Assembly: GCA_016780995.1 (NCBI GenBank)
Contig: JADHKZ010000009.1
Location: 1-33,079, forward strand
Direction of reading: 5' to 3'
Source: Thermoleophilia bacterium
GTDB taxonomy: Bacteria > Actinomycetota > Thermoleophilia > Miltoncostaeales > Miltoncostaeaceae
DNA length: 33,079 nt
In this document: positions 20,200 to 33,079 of the stretch, piece after piece
Layout: the number at the start of each line of letters is the position of its first letter
How positions within the stretch are numbered: the first letter of the stretch is position 1
Translations under genes and position numbers: made by a program
The notes under the pieces: model-generated
Database searches by the model: none
The model's input: the letters and a program-made list of their open reading frames with translations, nothing else
What the model was told of the DNA's origin: nothing

Positions 20200-21012
20200 G
20201 TGCGGACGTATCTGGCCATCATCGTCGCGCTGCTGGCGCCGGTCGGCGCCATGGCGGCAACCAAGCGCGTGGTCACCCTGCCGGGGGGCAACGGCGTGCC
20301 CCTGGCGGGCACCCTCACCATCCCCGACGGGCCGGGGCCGCACCCCGCCGCCGTGATCGTGGGCGGCTTCGGGCCCGGCACCCGCGACGGGGCCATCGTG
20401 GGCGGACCGCCCGGCGGCCTGTACGCGGCCTGGGCGCGGGCCCTGGCCGATCGCGGGGTGATGACCCTGCGCTACGACAAGCGGGGCATCGGCGACTCCC
20501 CCGGTCCCGCGCTTGCCTGGCTTGACCTTCCTGCGCTCACCCGCGACGCCACGGCGGCAATCCGCTGGCTGGAGAAGCGACCCGAGACGGATCGGGCGCG
20601 TACCGGGGCCATCGGCCATAGCCAGGGCGGCGACATCGCGCTCCGGTCCGGGCGCGACGCGCGCGCCGACATGGTGGTGACCATGGCCGCCCCGGCGCGC
20701 CCCCTGGGCCGGCTGGGTGCGGGCATCCGGCGACTCATCGAGCGGGTGGGGGGACGCCGCGCCGCCCGGGAGACCCTCACGCGCGACCCCCGCCGGGATG
20801 CCGCACGCCTGCCTGCCCCCGCGCTGGTGGTGCACGGCACGCGGGACGAGACGGTTCCGTACCGCGACGCCGGCGCGCTGGTGGCCGCCCGGCGTGCCGC
20901 TGGCAGGCCCGTGGACCTGCTCACCATCCGCGGAGCCGACCACTCGCTGGCCGTGGGCCGCCGCACCCCGGCCACCGCCTGGGGCGCCATCGCGCGGTTC
21001 GTCAGCTCCTGA
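20200..21012 (+). CDS. Exported alpha/beta hydrolase
   Basis: The 270-residue protein starts with a signal peptide (MRTYLAIIVALLAPVGAMA, likely cleaved after AMA) and has an alpha/beta-hydrolase fold. The nucleophile elbow is GHSQGG, the catalytic Asp probably lies in HGTRDETVP, and the His in GADHSLA. The segment RYDKRGIGDSPG before it is typical of BAAT/dienelactone-hydrolase-like esterases or peptidases. The substrate is unknown. The start is GTG with no ribosome site but a -10 box six bases upstream. It is transcribed divergently from the M20 gene, and its 3' end overlaps the convergent MFS gene by 11 bases. An extracytoplasmic lipase or esterase is the simplest reading. Confidence 0.85.
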   Translation: MRTYLAIIVALLAPVGAMAATKRVVTLPGGNGVPLAGTLTIPDGPGPHPAAVIVGGFGPGTRDGAIVGGPPGGLYAAWARALADRGVMTLRYDKRGIGDSPGPALAWLDLPALTRDATAAIRWLEKRPETDRARTGAIGHSQGGDIALRSGRDARADMVVTMAAPARPLGRLGAGIRRLIERVGGRRAARETLTRDPRRDAARLPAPALVVHGTRDETVPYRDAGALVAARRAAGRPVDLLTIRGADHSLAVGRRTPATAWGAIARFVSS

Positions 21013-22222
21013 TGGTGCGGATGTCGCGGTCGATGTCCGCGACGGGGTGCGTGATGGTGAAGGCGCCCCATGCCAGCAGGGCCAGGGATGCCAGCCCCAG
21101 GCTCCATCCGATGCCCACGGCACCGGCGAGGGCGCCGAAGGCCACCGACCCCAGCGCGATGGGCGTGATCACCGACAGCTGGTAGAAGCCCAGCATCCGC
21201 CCCAGCAGGGTGGACGGGGACGACAACTGGATGGACGCGTTGGTGAGCGTGAGGATCCAGATCCAGAACGACCCCGCGGCCAGCATGCCGGCCACCGTGA
21301 GCCACAGCACCGGTGATGCCGCCACCACGGCCAGCGAGGCACCGAACGCCAGCGTGGCCACCGGGATGGCCATGTGGCGCGGCAGCCCGCGGCGCGAGAG
21401 CACCTGCAGTAGCCATGCGCCCAGCAGCGCGCCCGCGCCCATGGCACCCAGGATGAACCCCAGCGCCACCGGCCCCCCGCCCACGCGGCGTGCCACCACC
21501 GGCGCCAGTTCCTGCATCGGCCCGGCGAACAGCATGAACAGGAACATCCCGGTGAGCAGGCGCCGCGCCGCGCGGTCGCCAAACGCGTAGCGCAGGGCAG
21601 TGCGCAGGCGCTCGGGCGCCTTGGACCCCTGCTGCACGTGCGGTGCCGCCAGCAGGGCCACCACCAGGGCCAGGAACGACGCGGCGTTCACCACGAAGCA
21701 CCACCCGGCACCCGCCACGGCCAGCACCACGCCCCCCAGCAGGGGGCCCACCGCCCGGGCCACGTTGATGCCCGCGGCGTTCAGCGCCACGGCCTCCTGC
21801 AGCTTCGGCGTGGGCACCAGTGCCGGCACCAGCGCCAGCACGGATGGCAGGCCCACGGCGAACGCCGCGCCCATCACCACCGTGGCGGCGAAGATGGCCG
21901 CCACGGATAGGTGACCGGCGAATGCCAGCGCGGCCAGTGCCAGCGCGCCCGCGGCCTCGATGGAGAAGGTGATGAGCCCGACGCGCCGCCAGTCGTGGCG
22001 GTCGGCCAGCTTGCCGCCCCAGGTGGACAGCAGGAACGCCGGGGCGCGGTAGGCCAGGGCAAGCAAGCCCACCATGGTGGCGCTGCCCGTGATCTGCAGC
22101 ACCAGCCAGCCGGCCGCTACCGCCTGGAACCACGTGCCGCCGTTGGACAGCACGCTGCCGATCCACACGTTGCGAAACGCGGGGACGCGCAGGACGGCGG
22201 GGACTCCCACGGCGGCGGGCAT
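21002..22222 (-). CDS. MFS transporter (EntS/MFS_3-like exporter)
   Basis: The protein has 406 residues from ATG 22222, with about 12 hydrophobic helices. The N-terminus AFRNVWIGSVLSNGGTWFQAVAAGWLVLQITGS and the motif-A loop GGKLADRHDWRRV are those of the MFS_3 group (enterobactin exporter EntS and relatives). LNAAGINVARAVGPLLGGVV is another family hallmark. The cargo is unknown; export of a small metabolite or drug is inferred from the family. ATG 22222 lies seven bases after a TAGGGT -10 box and has no ribosome site, so a leaderless mRNA is likely. The in-frame GTG at 22231 would lie inside that box. The gene is convergent with the alpha/beta hydrolase. Confidence 0.9.
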   Translation of the reverse strand: MPAAVGVPAVLRVPAFRNVWIGSVLSNGGTWFQAVAAGWLVLQITGSATMVGLLALAYRAPAFLLSTWGGKLADRHDWRRVGLITFSIEAAGALALAALAFAGHLSVAAIFAATVVMGAAFAVGLPSVLALVPALVPTPKLQEAVALNAAGINVARAVGPLLGGVVLAVAGAGWCFVVNAASFLALVVALLAAPHVQQGSKAPERLRTALRYAFGDRAARRLLTGMFLFMLFAGPMQELAPVVARRVGGGPVALGFILGAMGAGALLGAWLLQVLSRRGLPRHMAIPVATLAFGASLAVVAASPVLWLTVAGMLAAGSFWIWILTLTNASIQLSSPSTLLGRMLGFYQLSVITPIALGSVAFGALAGAVGIGWSLGLASLALLAWGAFTITHPVADIDRDIRTIRS

Positions 22223-22229
22223 GCCGGCC

Positions 22230-22235
22230 ACCCTA
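22230..22235 (-). promoter_or_regulatory. Candidate -10 box of the MFS gene (TAGGGT), leaderless
   Basis: TAGGGT on the minus strand is followed by GGCCGGC and then the ATG at 22222. The spacing of seven bases places the transcription start at the start codon. The hairpin at 22241-22266 occupies the -35 to spacer region, so a -35 box is absent. Confidence 0.4.
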
Positions 22236-22240
22236 ACGCG

Positions 22241-22266
22241 GCGAGGGGCCCTCTCGGGCCCCTCGC
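22241..22266 (-). terminator. Perfect 11-bp hairpin downstream of mdh
   Basis: GCGAGGGGCCC (22241-22251) and GGGCCCCTCGC (22256-22266) form a perfect 11-bp stem with a TCTC loop, about 46 bases beyond the mdh stop. It is the best terminator candidate for the long ATP synthase-mdh transcript. There is no T-run, so it would be a U-less terminator. A 12-base palindrome ATCCGGCCGGAT (22281-22292) lies between it and mdh. Confidence 0.55.
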
Positions 22267-22311
22267 GCGTACCGCACCCTATCCGGCCGGATCGCCGGGA
22301 AACGCCTGGGG

Positions 22312-27619
<5,308 letters not shown>

Positions 27620-27663
27620 CGGGTGGTCAGTACCTTTCTCGTGTGATGCGGCGGTGCCGCGCG

Positions 27664-28221
27664 TCAGGCCTCGACGGCGGTGGAGAGGTCGATGGGTGCC
27701 GACTCCAGGGAGCGGCGCATCTCCTCGAGGCGGGTTCGGAGCGAGGCATCCACCACCACGTCGCCCACCCGGAGCACGAGGCCCCCGATGATCGACGGGT
27801 CGACGGTCTCCTCGATCTCGGCGTCGCGCCCGGTCTGGGCGCGCACCTTGTCCTGGATCTGCTGGCGCAGCTCCGGGGTGAGCGGGATTGCGGTGATGGC
27901 GGTCACGACCACGCGGCCCTCGGCCGTGTCCACGCGGCGGCCGTAGGCGGCCACCACGTCGTCGATCTCACCGATGCGTCCACGGTCGAGAAGCACCTGG
28001 ACGAGGCCCACCGACACCGGGTGGGCGCCCTCCATGAGCTCGGCCACGGCCGCGTGCTTGGCAGCCGAGTCCACCTCGGGGCCCATGAGGGCCTCGCGCA
28101 GCTCGGAGCCGGGCGGCATGGCGGCGGCGAACTCACCGAGCTCGGTGCGCACCTGGTCCACCGCGGACTGGGCCTGGGCGGCCTCGAAGAGGGCCTCGGC
28201 GTATGTGGCCGCGACGCTCAT
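27664..28221 (-). CDS. atpH: ATP synthase F1 delta subunit
   Basis: Delta (OSCP) links the F1 head to the peripheral stalk. The 185-residue protein starts [17 protein letters not shown], the usual N-terminal helical domain. It ends with the typical beta strand pattern [33 protein letters not shown]. The start ATG overlaps the atpF stop (TGATG). It is a separate gene here and not fused to atpF as in mycobacteria. Confidence 0.97.
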   Translation of the reverse strand: MSVAATYAEALFEAAQAQSAVDQVRTELGEFAAAMPPGSELREALMGPEVDSAAKHAAVAELMEGAHPVSVGLVQVLLDRGRIGEIDDVVAAYGRRVDTAEGRVVVTAITAIPLTPELRQQIQDKVRAQTGRDAEIEETVDPSIIGGLVLRVGDVVVDASLRTRLEEMRRSLESAPIDLSTAVEA

Positions 28222-28763
28222 CAGGCGGAACGCAGTCCGCTGAGGTCGGCGTCGGCGAGGGCGTCCTCCACCAGCTTGCGGTGGTCGTCCTCGGACAGGC
28301 TCTTGCCCGTCACCTTCTCGGCGGCGCTGAGCGCCAGCACCACCACGTCGTCGCGGATGCCGGCCACGGCCGCCTGGGCCTGGGCGTCGATCTGCGTCTT
28401 GGTGTCGCCGACGATGCGCTCGCGCTGCTCCTGCGCCTGTCCGACGATCTCCGTCTTCTGGCGCTCGCCCTCGCGGCGACCGGCCTCGCGCAGCTCATCG
28501 GCCTCGCGACGCGCCTGCGCCAACTGTGCCTTGTACTCGTCGAGCAGCCGGATGGCCTCATCGCGGCTCGTCTCCGCCTCCTCGATGGAGGCGCTGATGG
28601 ACGCGCGCCGCTTCTCGATCGCCTCGCCCAGCGGGCCGAAGACGAACTTCTTGAGGATCCAGAGGGTGAGGAGGAAGACGACGATCGTCCAGATCATCAG
28701 ACCCGGACTTACCTGCAGCAGGGGGTTGGCCCCCGCGGGATCGACGCCTGAGAGCGGGCCCAT
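28221..28763 (-). CDS. atpF: ATP synthase F0 b subunit
   Basis: The b subunit forms the peripheral stalk. The 180-residue protein has one membrane helix near the N-terminus (about 23-42, LMIWTIVVFLLTLWILKKFVFGPL), followed by a long charged helix rich in Glu, Arg, Ala and Gln (about 45-165), as expected for the stator coiled coil. The start is ATG, three bases after the atpE stop. It overlaps atpH by one base. Confidence 0.96.
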   Translation of the reverse strand: MGPLSGVDPAGANPLLQVSPGLMIWTIVVFLLTLWILKKFVFGPLGEAIEKRRASISASIEEAETSRDEAIRLLDEYKAQLAQARREADELREAGRREGERQKTEIVGQAQEQRERIVGDTKTQIDAQAQAAVAGIRDDVVVLALSAAEKVTGKSLSEDDHRKLVEDALADADLSGLRSA

Positions 28764-28766
28764 TGC

Positions 28767-29918
<1,152 letters not shown>

Positions 29919-29922
<4 letters not shown>

Positions 29923-30380
29923 TCAGCCTCCTCCGCGGGTGCGTTGGCCTTCTCGCGGGCGGCGAACGCGAACGCCCGGCCCGCCAGGTCGGCGGTGAAC
30001 GCCGCCAGGAACACCGCGGCGCCGATCAGCGCCACGGTCTCGTCGAAGCGCAGCGCAGTGATGAACAGCACGCCGGCCACGGTCCAGGCCCGGATGATGA
30101 ACGACAGGCCGGTCACGCCCACTGCGGCACCCTGGCCCATCTTCAGGGCGTGCTTGGCCGTGGCCAGCTGCACGGCCCAGTTGGCCACCCACAGCGCGGT
30201 GCCCAGCACCCAGCCGTTGAGCGGGCCGCCAAGCGCCAGGATGACGGGGAGGGCCACGAGGCACGCGATGATGCTGGCGACCGTGGCGATGACCGTGACG
30301 CGACGCGGGGCCTCCTTCGAGGCGGGCGCGGGCGCGAGTTGGTCTGCAGCCTGGCCAGGGGCGGCTGAGATGATGCTCAT
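29919..30380 (-). CDS. Small four-helix membrane protein, AtpI-like (position of mycobacterial Rv1303)
   Basis: The protein (153 residues from ATG 30380) has a polar N-terminus and four hydrophobic helices (about 28-51, 54-78, 88-110, 115-138), ending in a charged Ala/Glu tail. It occupies the place of atpI (uncI) before atpB. In mycobacteria a similar unnamed protein lies between wecA and atpB. AtpI proteins are proposed to help c-ring assembly or Mg2+ supply; this function is inferred from position only. The start is uncertain: ATG 30380 follows GGAGGG at very short spacing, ATG 30413 is closer to the -10 box at 30430-30435, and ATG 30440 lies upstream of any transcript from that box. Confidence 0.75.
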
Positions 30381-30429
30381 TCCCTCCGGGCGTGGAACAC
30401 GGACCGCGCGCATGCGCGGCAACGGCGGG

Positions 30430-30435
30430 AGCATA
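30430..30435 (-). promoter_or_regulatory. Candidate -10 box of the ATP synthase operon (TATGCT)
   Basis: GGGTATGCT on the minus strand resembles the box before the M20 operon (GGCTATGCT). It lies 50 bases before ATG 30380, giving a leader of about 43 bases. A TTGGCG lies 22 bases further upstream, too far for a standard -35 box. Confidence 0.4.
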
Positions 30436-30490
30436 CCCATCGGCCGCCCGCGCGCCCCGCCAACCCTTGCCCCAACGGGGGTGACAGGCG

Positions 30491-30506
30491 TCCCGCGTTC
30501 GCGGGA
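30491..30506. terminator. Hairpin between wecA and the ATP synthase operon
   Basis: TCCCGCG (30491-30497) and CGCGGGA (30500-30506) pair around TT in the 87-base gap downstream of wecA. A second small stem, CCCC-AAC-GGGG, lies at about 30471-30481. No T-run follows on the minus strand, so termination of wecA before the ATP synthase promoter is only possible, not shown. Confidence 0.35.
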
Positions 30507-30527
30507 AAAGGACCCGGCGGGCGGCGG

Positions 30528-31652
30528 CTAGCGCTTGGTGGTGGCCACCTCGTTGCCCTGGGCCCGCCGGCGCCGGACGATCTGCACCACGGGCTCGCTG
30601 CGCCACTTGAGGATCTCCAGCACGTACACCAGGTACACCGCGCCGGCCAGGCCCAGTGCCGCGATGCCCGCCAGCAGGGCGGTCCAGCCGGCGTTCCAGT
30701 CGCCGTGCCCGTCGGTGTAGGGCACGAACCGCATGGCCAGCGCCAGCGCGCACATCAGGCCCGTCCAGGCGTAGATGGCCAGCACGGTGCGCCGTTGGCT
30801 CCACCCGATGGCCAGGAACCGGTGGTGGAAGTGGCTCTTGTCGGCGGAGTACACCGGGTTGCCGTGCTTGAGGCGCTTCAGGATGACGAACGAGGTGTCG
30901 AGGATGGGGATGGCCAGCACCACCAGCGGCAACACGATGGCCACGGCCGCGGCGCTCTTCATCACCCCGCTGATGGCGATGCCCGCCAGCATGAAGCCCA
31001 GGAACATCGACCCGCCGTCGCCCATGAACGTGCGGGCCGGGTTGAAGTTGTACTTCAGGAACGCGATGGAGGCGCCGGCCAGCGCAGCCGCCAGGATGGC
31101 CGCATCGGCACGGCCCAGCGACGCCGCGATGATGGCGAACGTGGTGGCGCCGATCCCCACCACCCCGGCGGCAAGGCCGTCCATGCCATCGGTGAAGTTG
31201 ATGATGTTCACGATCGCCACGATCCACAGCACCGTGAGCGGGTACTGCGCGGCGCCGAGCTCGAACGCGCCTATGAGGGGCAGCGTGCCGTTGGCGATGG
31301 TGAGCCCCGCCGCCACGGGGATGCTGGCGCACGCCACCTGGCCCAGGAACTTCACGGCGGGCTGCATGCCCAGGATGTCGTCGGCCATGCCCAGCGCGGC
31401 GATCAGCACCGCTCCGGCGATGAGGCCGCGTGCCGCCGGGTCCCCCGGCAGGAACCACAGCGCGGGCAGCAGGAAGCCGATCACGATGGCCATGCCGCCC
31501 AGGCGCGGGATGGGCCGGTCGTGGATGCGCCGCGCCGAGGGCTGGTCCACCGCCCCCACCCTCCGGGCCAGCGCCATGGTTGCCGGCGTGAGGATGAGCA
31601 CCACGACCGCCGCGGCGATTGCGCTGAGTATGGGGATCAGCGTCGTGGTCAT
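30528..31652 (-). CDS. wecA: Undecaprenyl-phosphate N-acetylglucosaminyl 1-phosphate transferase (WecA/TagO family)
   Basis: The enzyme transfers GlcNAc-1-phosphate (or a related sugar phosphate) from UDP to undecaprenyl or decaprenyl phosphate, starting wall-polymer synthesis on the inner face of the membrane. The 374-residue protein has about 11 hydrophobic helices and the family motifs: HDRPIPRLGG, DD in GMADDILG (D91-D92), NFTDGMDGLAAG (D155, D158), FMGDGGSMFLGF (D212) and HFHH (274-277), the last pointing to the WecA/TagO branch over MraY. A charged Arg/Lys tail closes the protein. The position before the ATP synthase operon matches mycobacterial wecA (Rv1302). The start ATG has no ribosome site but a TAGAAT box nine bases upstream. 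Sugar specificity is inferred. Confidence 0.93.
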   Translation of the reverse strand: MTTTLIPILSAIAAAVVVLILTPATMALARRVGAVDQPSARRIHDRPIPRLGGMAIVIGFLLPALWFLPGDPAARGLIAGAVLIAALGMADDILGMQPAVKFLGQVACASIPVAAGLTIANGTLPLIGAFELGAAQYPLTVLWIVAIVNIINFTDGMDGLAAGVVGIGATTFAIIAASLGRADAAILAAALAGASIAFLKYNFNPARTFMGDGGSMFLGFMLAGIAISGVMKSAAAVAIVLPLVVLAIPILDTSFVILKRLKHGNPVYSADKSHFHHRFLAIGWSQRRTVLAIYAWTGLMCALALAMRFVPYTDGHGDWNAGWTALLAGIAALGLAGAVYLVYVLEILKWRSEPVVQIVRRRRAQGNEVATTKR

Positions 31653-31661
31653 CGCAACGGG

Positions 31662-31667
31662 ATTCTA
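31662..31667 (-). promoter_or_regulatory. Candidate -10 box of wecA (TAGAAT)
   Basis: TAGAAT on the minus strand, nine bases before ATG 31652, in the 57-base gap after the SDR gene. The predicted transcript would have at most two or three leader bases, hence leaderless or nearly so. No TTGACA-like -35 is visible. Confidence 0.45.
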
Positions 31668-31709
31668 CGGGCGCACCGTGGGCACCTGCGCGGCCACGGG
31701 CACCCGGTG

Positions 31710-32510
31710 TCAGTGCCGGGGTCGGTGGTAGAGCCCCGCGCCCCATGCCGACAGGGCCTCGCCGAGGACGCCGGTGAGCGGGATGGTGATCGGCGCCAGC
31801 GGCCCGCTGGCCACCACCGGGTTGCGCCTGCGCCGGTCGAGCACCCGCACCACCCGCGCGGCCACCGACCCGGCCGACTCGGTGGGCATGAGCCGCGGGA
31901 GGTCCTTTCCCCAGCCCAGGCGATGGAACGCCGTGCGCACCGGGCCCGGGCAGATGGCGAAGGCGCGCACGCCGGTGCCGCGCAACTCCTGGTCGAGCCC
32001 GCGCGCGAAGCGCATCTCGAATGCCTTGGTGGCCGCGTACGTGGACATGTACGGAATGGCCTGCGACGCCGCGGCCGACGACATCACCACCAGGTCGCCC
32101 CGGCCGTTGGCCACCATGCCCGGCAGCACGTGCGATGCCATGTCCACCACGGCAACGCAGTTCAGGCGCACCTCGCGCACCTCCTTGTCGCGCGGCAGGT
32201 CCACGAACGCGCCCTGCGTGCCGATGCCGGCGTTGAGCACGGCCACCTCCACCGGCCCGCGCAACTGGTCCACCACCCCGCGCACCGCGGCTCGCCCCTC
32301 ATCGCGCGAGAGGTCGGCCGCCACTCCCCGCACCTCCACCCCGTGCTCGCGCCGCGCCTGCTCGGCAAGCGCCGCCAGCCGGTCGCCGCGCCGCGCCACC
32401 ACCACCAGCGGATGCCCCCGCCGCGCAAGCCGCAGCGCCACCTCGGCGCCGATGCCCGCCGACGCGCCGGTGACCAGCGCCCACCCCCGGGGCCGGTGCT
32501 CACCCGCCAT
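31710..32510 (-). CDS. Short-chain dehydrogenase/reductase (SDR)
   Basis: The 266-residue protein is a classical SDR. It has the NAD(P)-binding loop VTGASAGIGAEVALRLARRG, a downstream arginine pair (VVARRGDRL) that favours NADP, VLNAGIGTQGAF (NAG motif), the catalytic serine region VMSSAAASQ, and YAATKAFEMRFARGL (Tyr-x-x-x-Lys). ICPGPVRTAFH follows. The pattern resembles DltE/YdfG-like and acyl-reductase SDRs, but no substrate can be named. The start ATG follows AGGGG six bases upstream; the longer in-frame reading to 32588 has no support. A 150-base gap with a structured repeat separates it from glyA. Confidence 0.92.
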   Translation of the reverse strand: MAGEHRPRGWALVTGASAGIGAEVALRLARRGHPLVVVARRGDRLAALAEQARREHGVEVRGVAADLSRDEGRAAVRGVVDQLRGPVEVAVLNAGIGTQGAFVDLPRDKEVREVRLNCVAVVDMASHVLPGMVANGRGDLVVMSSAAASQAIPYMSTYAATKAFEMRFARGLDQELRGTGVRAFAICPGPVRTAFHRLGWGKDLPRLMPTESAGSVAARVVRVLDRRRRNPVVASGPLAPITIPLTGVLGEALSAWGAGLYHRPRH

Positions 32511-32543
32511 TGGCCGCCCCTGTCCCTCGCCGTGACGCGGCCA

Positions 32544-32646
32544 CCCGCGGTGTTCCCTTCGGTCGCGAATCGGAATCGCACGGCCCATGGGGCTCCGCCC
32601 CCGGGGCCGGGGCGTCGTTTCGTCTTCCCTTCGGGAACACCCCGGG
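32544..32646. repeat. 103-base structured inverted-repeat element between glyA and the SDR gene
   Basis: CCCGCGGTGTTCCC (32544-32557) and GGGAACACCCCGGG (32633-32646) are inverted repeats with one mismatch over 14 bases. Inside lie GGGGC-TCC-GCCCC (about 32589-32601) and a G/C-rich run. The ten-base direct repeat TTCCCTTCGG occurs at 32553 and at 32625, and the latter also folds locally with GGGAA. The whole can form a branched RNA hairpin in the 150-base intergenic region. It may be the glyA terminator region, a dispersed intergenic repeat, or a small RNA. I see nothing else in this gap. Confidence 0.5.
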
Positions 32647-32660
32647 TCGCCGCTTGCGGA

Positions 32661-33079
32661 TCAGACTTCGGCTGTCTCGGCGATGAGCTGCGGGTACAGG
32701 GGGAAGCGCTCGCCCAGGGCCTTTGAGCGCTGGCGCAGGGTGTCGAGGCCGGCATCGGTGGTCTCCGGCGTGAGCGCCTCGGCGATGATGGCGCCCACCT
32801 CGCGGAGCTCGGCGGGGCCCATGCCGCGGGTGGTGAGCGCCGCGGTGCCGATGCGTACGCCCGAGGTGACCGTGGGCGGGCGCTCGTCGAACGGCACGCC
32901 GTTCTTGTTCACCGTGATGCCGGCGCGGTCCAGGCGGGCCTCGCCGTCCACGCCGGTGAGCGGGGTCTTGGACAGGTCCACCAGCACCAGGTGGTTGTCG
33001 GTGCCGCCCGTGACCAGGTCGATGCCGCCGGCCAGCAGCACGTCGGCCATGGCCCGGCAGTTGTCCACGGTGCGCTGCT
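32661..33079 (-). CDS. glyA: Serine hydroxymethyltransferase, C-terminal part (5' end outside the window)
   Basis: GlyA interconverts serine and glycine with tetrahydrofolate using pyridoxal phosphate. Only the last 139 codons are present, and the frame runs off the window edge (QRTVDNCRAMADVLL before GGIDLVTGGTDNHLVLVDL). Family segments are GGTDNHLVLVDL, AGITVNKNGVPFDERPPTVTSGVRIGTAALTTRGM and the C-terminal helix region with LGERFPLYPQL. The pyridoxal lysine lies in the missing N-terminal part. The GTG at 33068 is an internal valine and not a start. The gene ends with TGA, followed by the structured repeat. Confidence 0.96.
   Translation of the reverse strand, partial: QRTVDNCRAMADVLLAGGIDLVTGGTDNHLVLVDLSKTPLTGVDGEARLDRAGITVNKNGVPFDERPPTVTSGVRIGTAALTTRGMGPAELREVGAIIAEALTPETTDAGLDTLRQRSKALGERFPLYPQLIAETAEV

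Noticed and set aside
20137-21123. Extended reading of the M20 gene to 21123
   Set aside because: It runs opposite the alpha/beta-hydrolase gene and is Arg/Gly/Ala-rich without family similarity. The M20 domain begins at about 20124-20136.

Overview
This 33 kb window comes from a very GC-rich bacterial chromosome and holds almost only housekeeping and cell-envelope genes, packed on the minus strand with overlapping stops and starts. Gene order points to an Actinomycetota relative: comF-hpf-secA-prfB-ftsE-ftsX, an SIS isomerase and sugar nucleotidyltransferase close to ahcY, and wecA followed by a small membrane protein and the complete ATP synthase operon. The exact class cannot be fixed by reading alone. 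A deep-branching class such as Thermoleophilia is a guess. I see no rRNA, tRNA, CRISPR array, IS element or phage gene.

Layout by increasing coordinate. 20-9488 (minus): ftsX, ftsE, a flavodoxin-like gene, prfB, secA, a secreted TIM-barrel/peptidoglycan-binding protein, hpf and a comF-type phosphoribosyltransferase. 9606-9833 (plus): infA, apparently without a canonical start codon. 9859-12205 (minus): mtnA and ahcY, both handling by-products of S-adenosylmethionine. 12269-20136 (minus): a tightly coupled envelope-polysaccharide operon read in the order M20 peptidase, LCP ligase, UDP-glucose dehydrogenase, sugar-1-phosphate nucleotidyltransferase, phosphoglucose/phosphomannose isomerase. 20200-21012 (plus): an exported alpha/beta hydrolase. 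21002-22222 (minus): an MFS exporter. 22312-30380 (minus): an ATP synthase operon in the order atpI-like, B, E, F, H, A, G, D, C, ending in malate dehydrogenase. 30528-33079 (minus): a WecA/TagO-type lipid-carrier transferase, a short-chain dehydrogenase and the 3' part of glyA.

The most striking element is a 473-residue intein with a LAGLIDADG-type endonuclease domain inside UDP-glucose dehydrogenase (14952-16370). It splits the active-site motif GFGGS|CFPKD exactly before the cysteine, so the +1 splicing nucleophile is also the enzyme's catalytic cysteine. The unspliced precursor should therefore be inactive, and splicing would gate UDP-glucuronate formation for the envelope operon.

Functionally, the SIS isomerase, nucleotidyltransferase and UDP-glucose dehydrogenase make activated sugars. 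WecA loads the first sugar-phosphate on undecaprenyl phosphate, and the LCP protein attaches finished polymer to the wall. FtsEX probably controls a wall hydrolase at division. Several genes (hydrolase, MFS, possibly M20 and wecA) have a TANNNT -10 box only 6-9 bases before the start codon, which suggests leaderless mRNAs. Three genes (infA, mtnA and the peptidoglycan-binding protein) appear to need unusual start codons or contain small sequence errors at their 5' ends.
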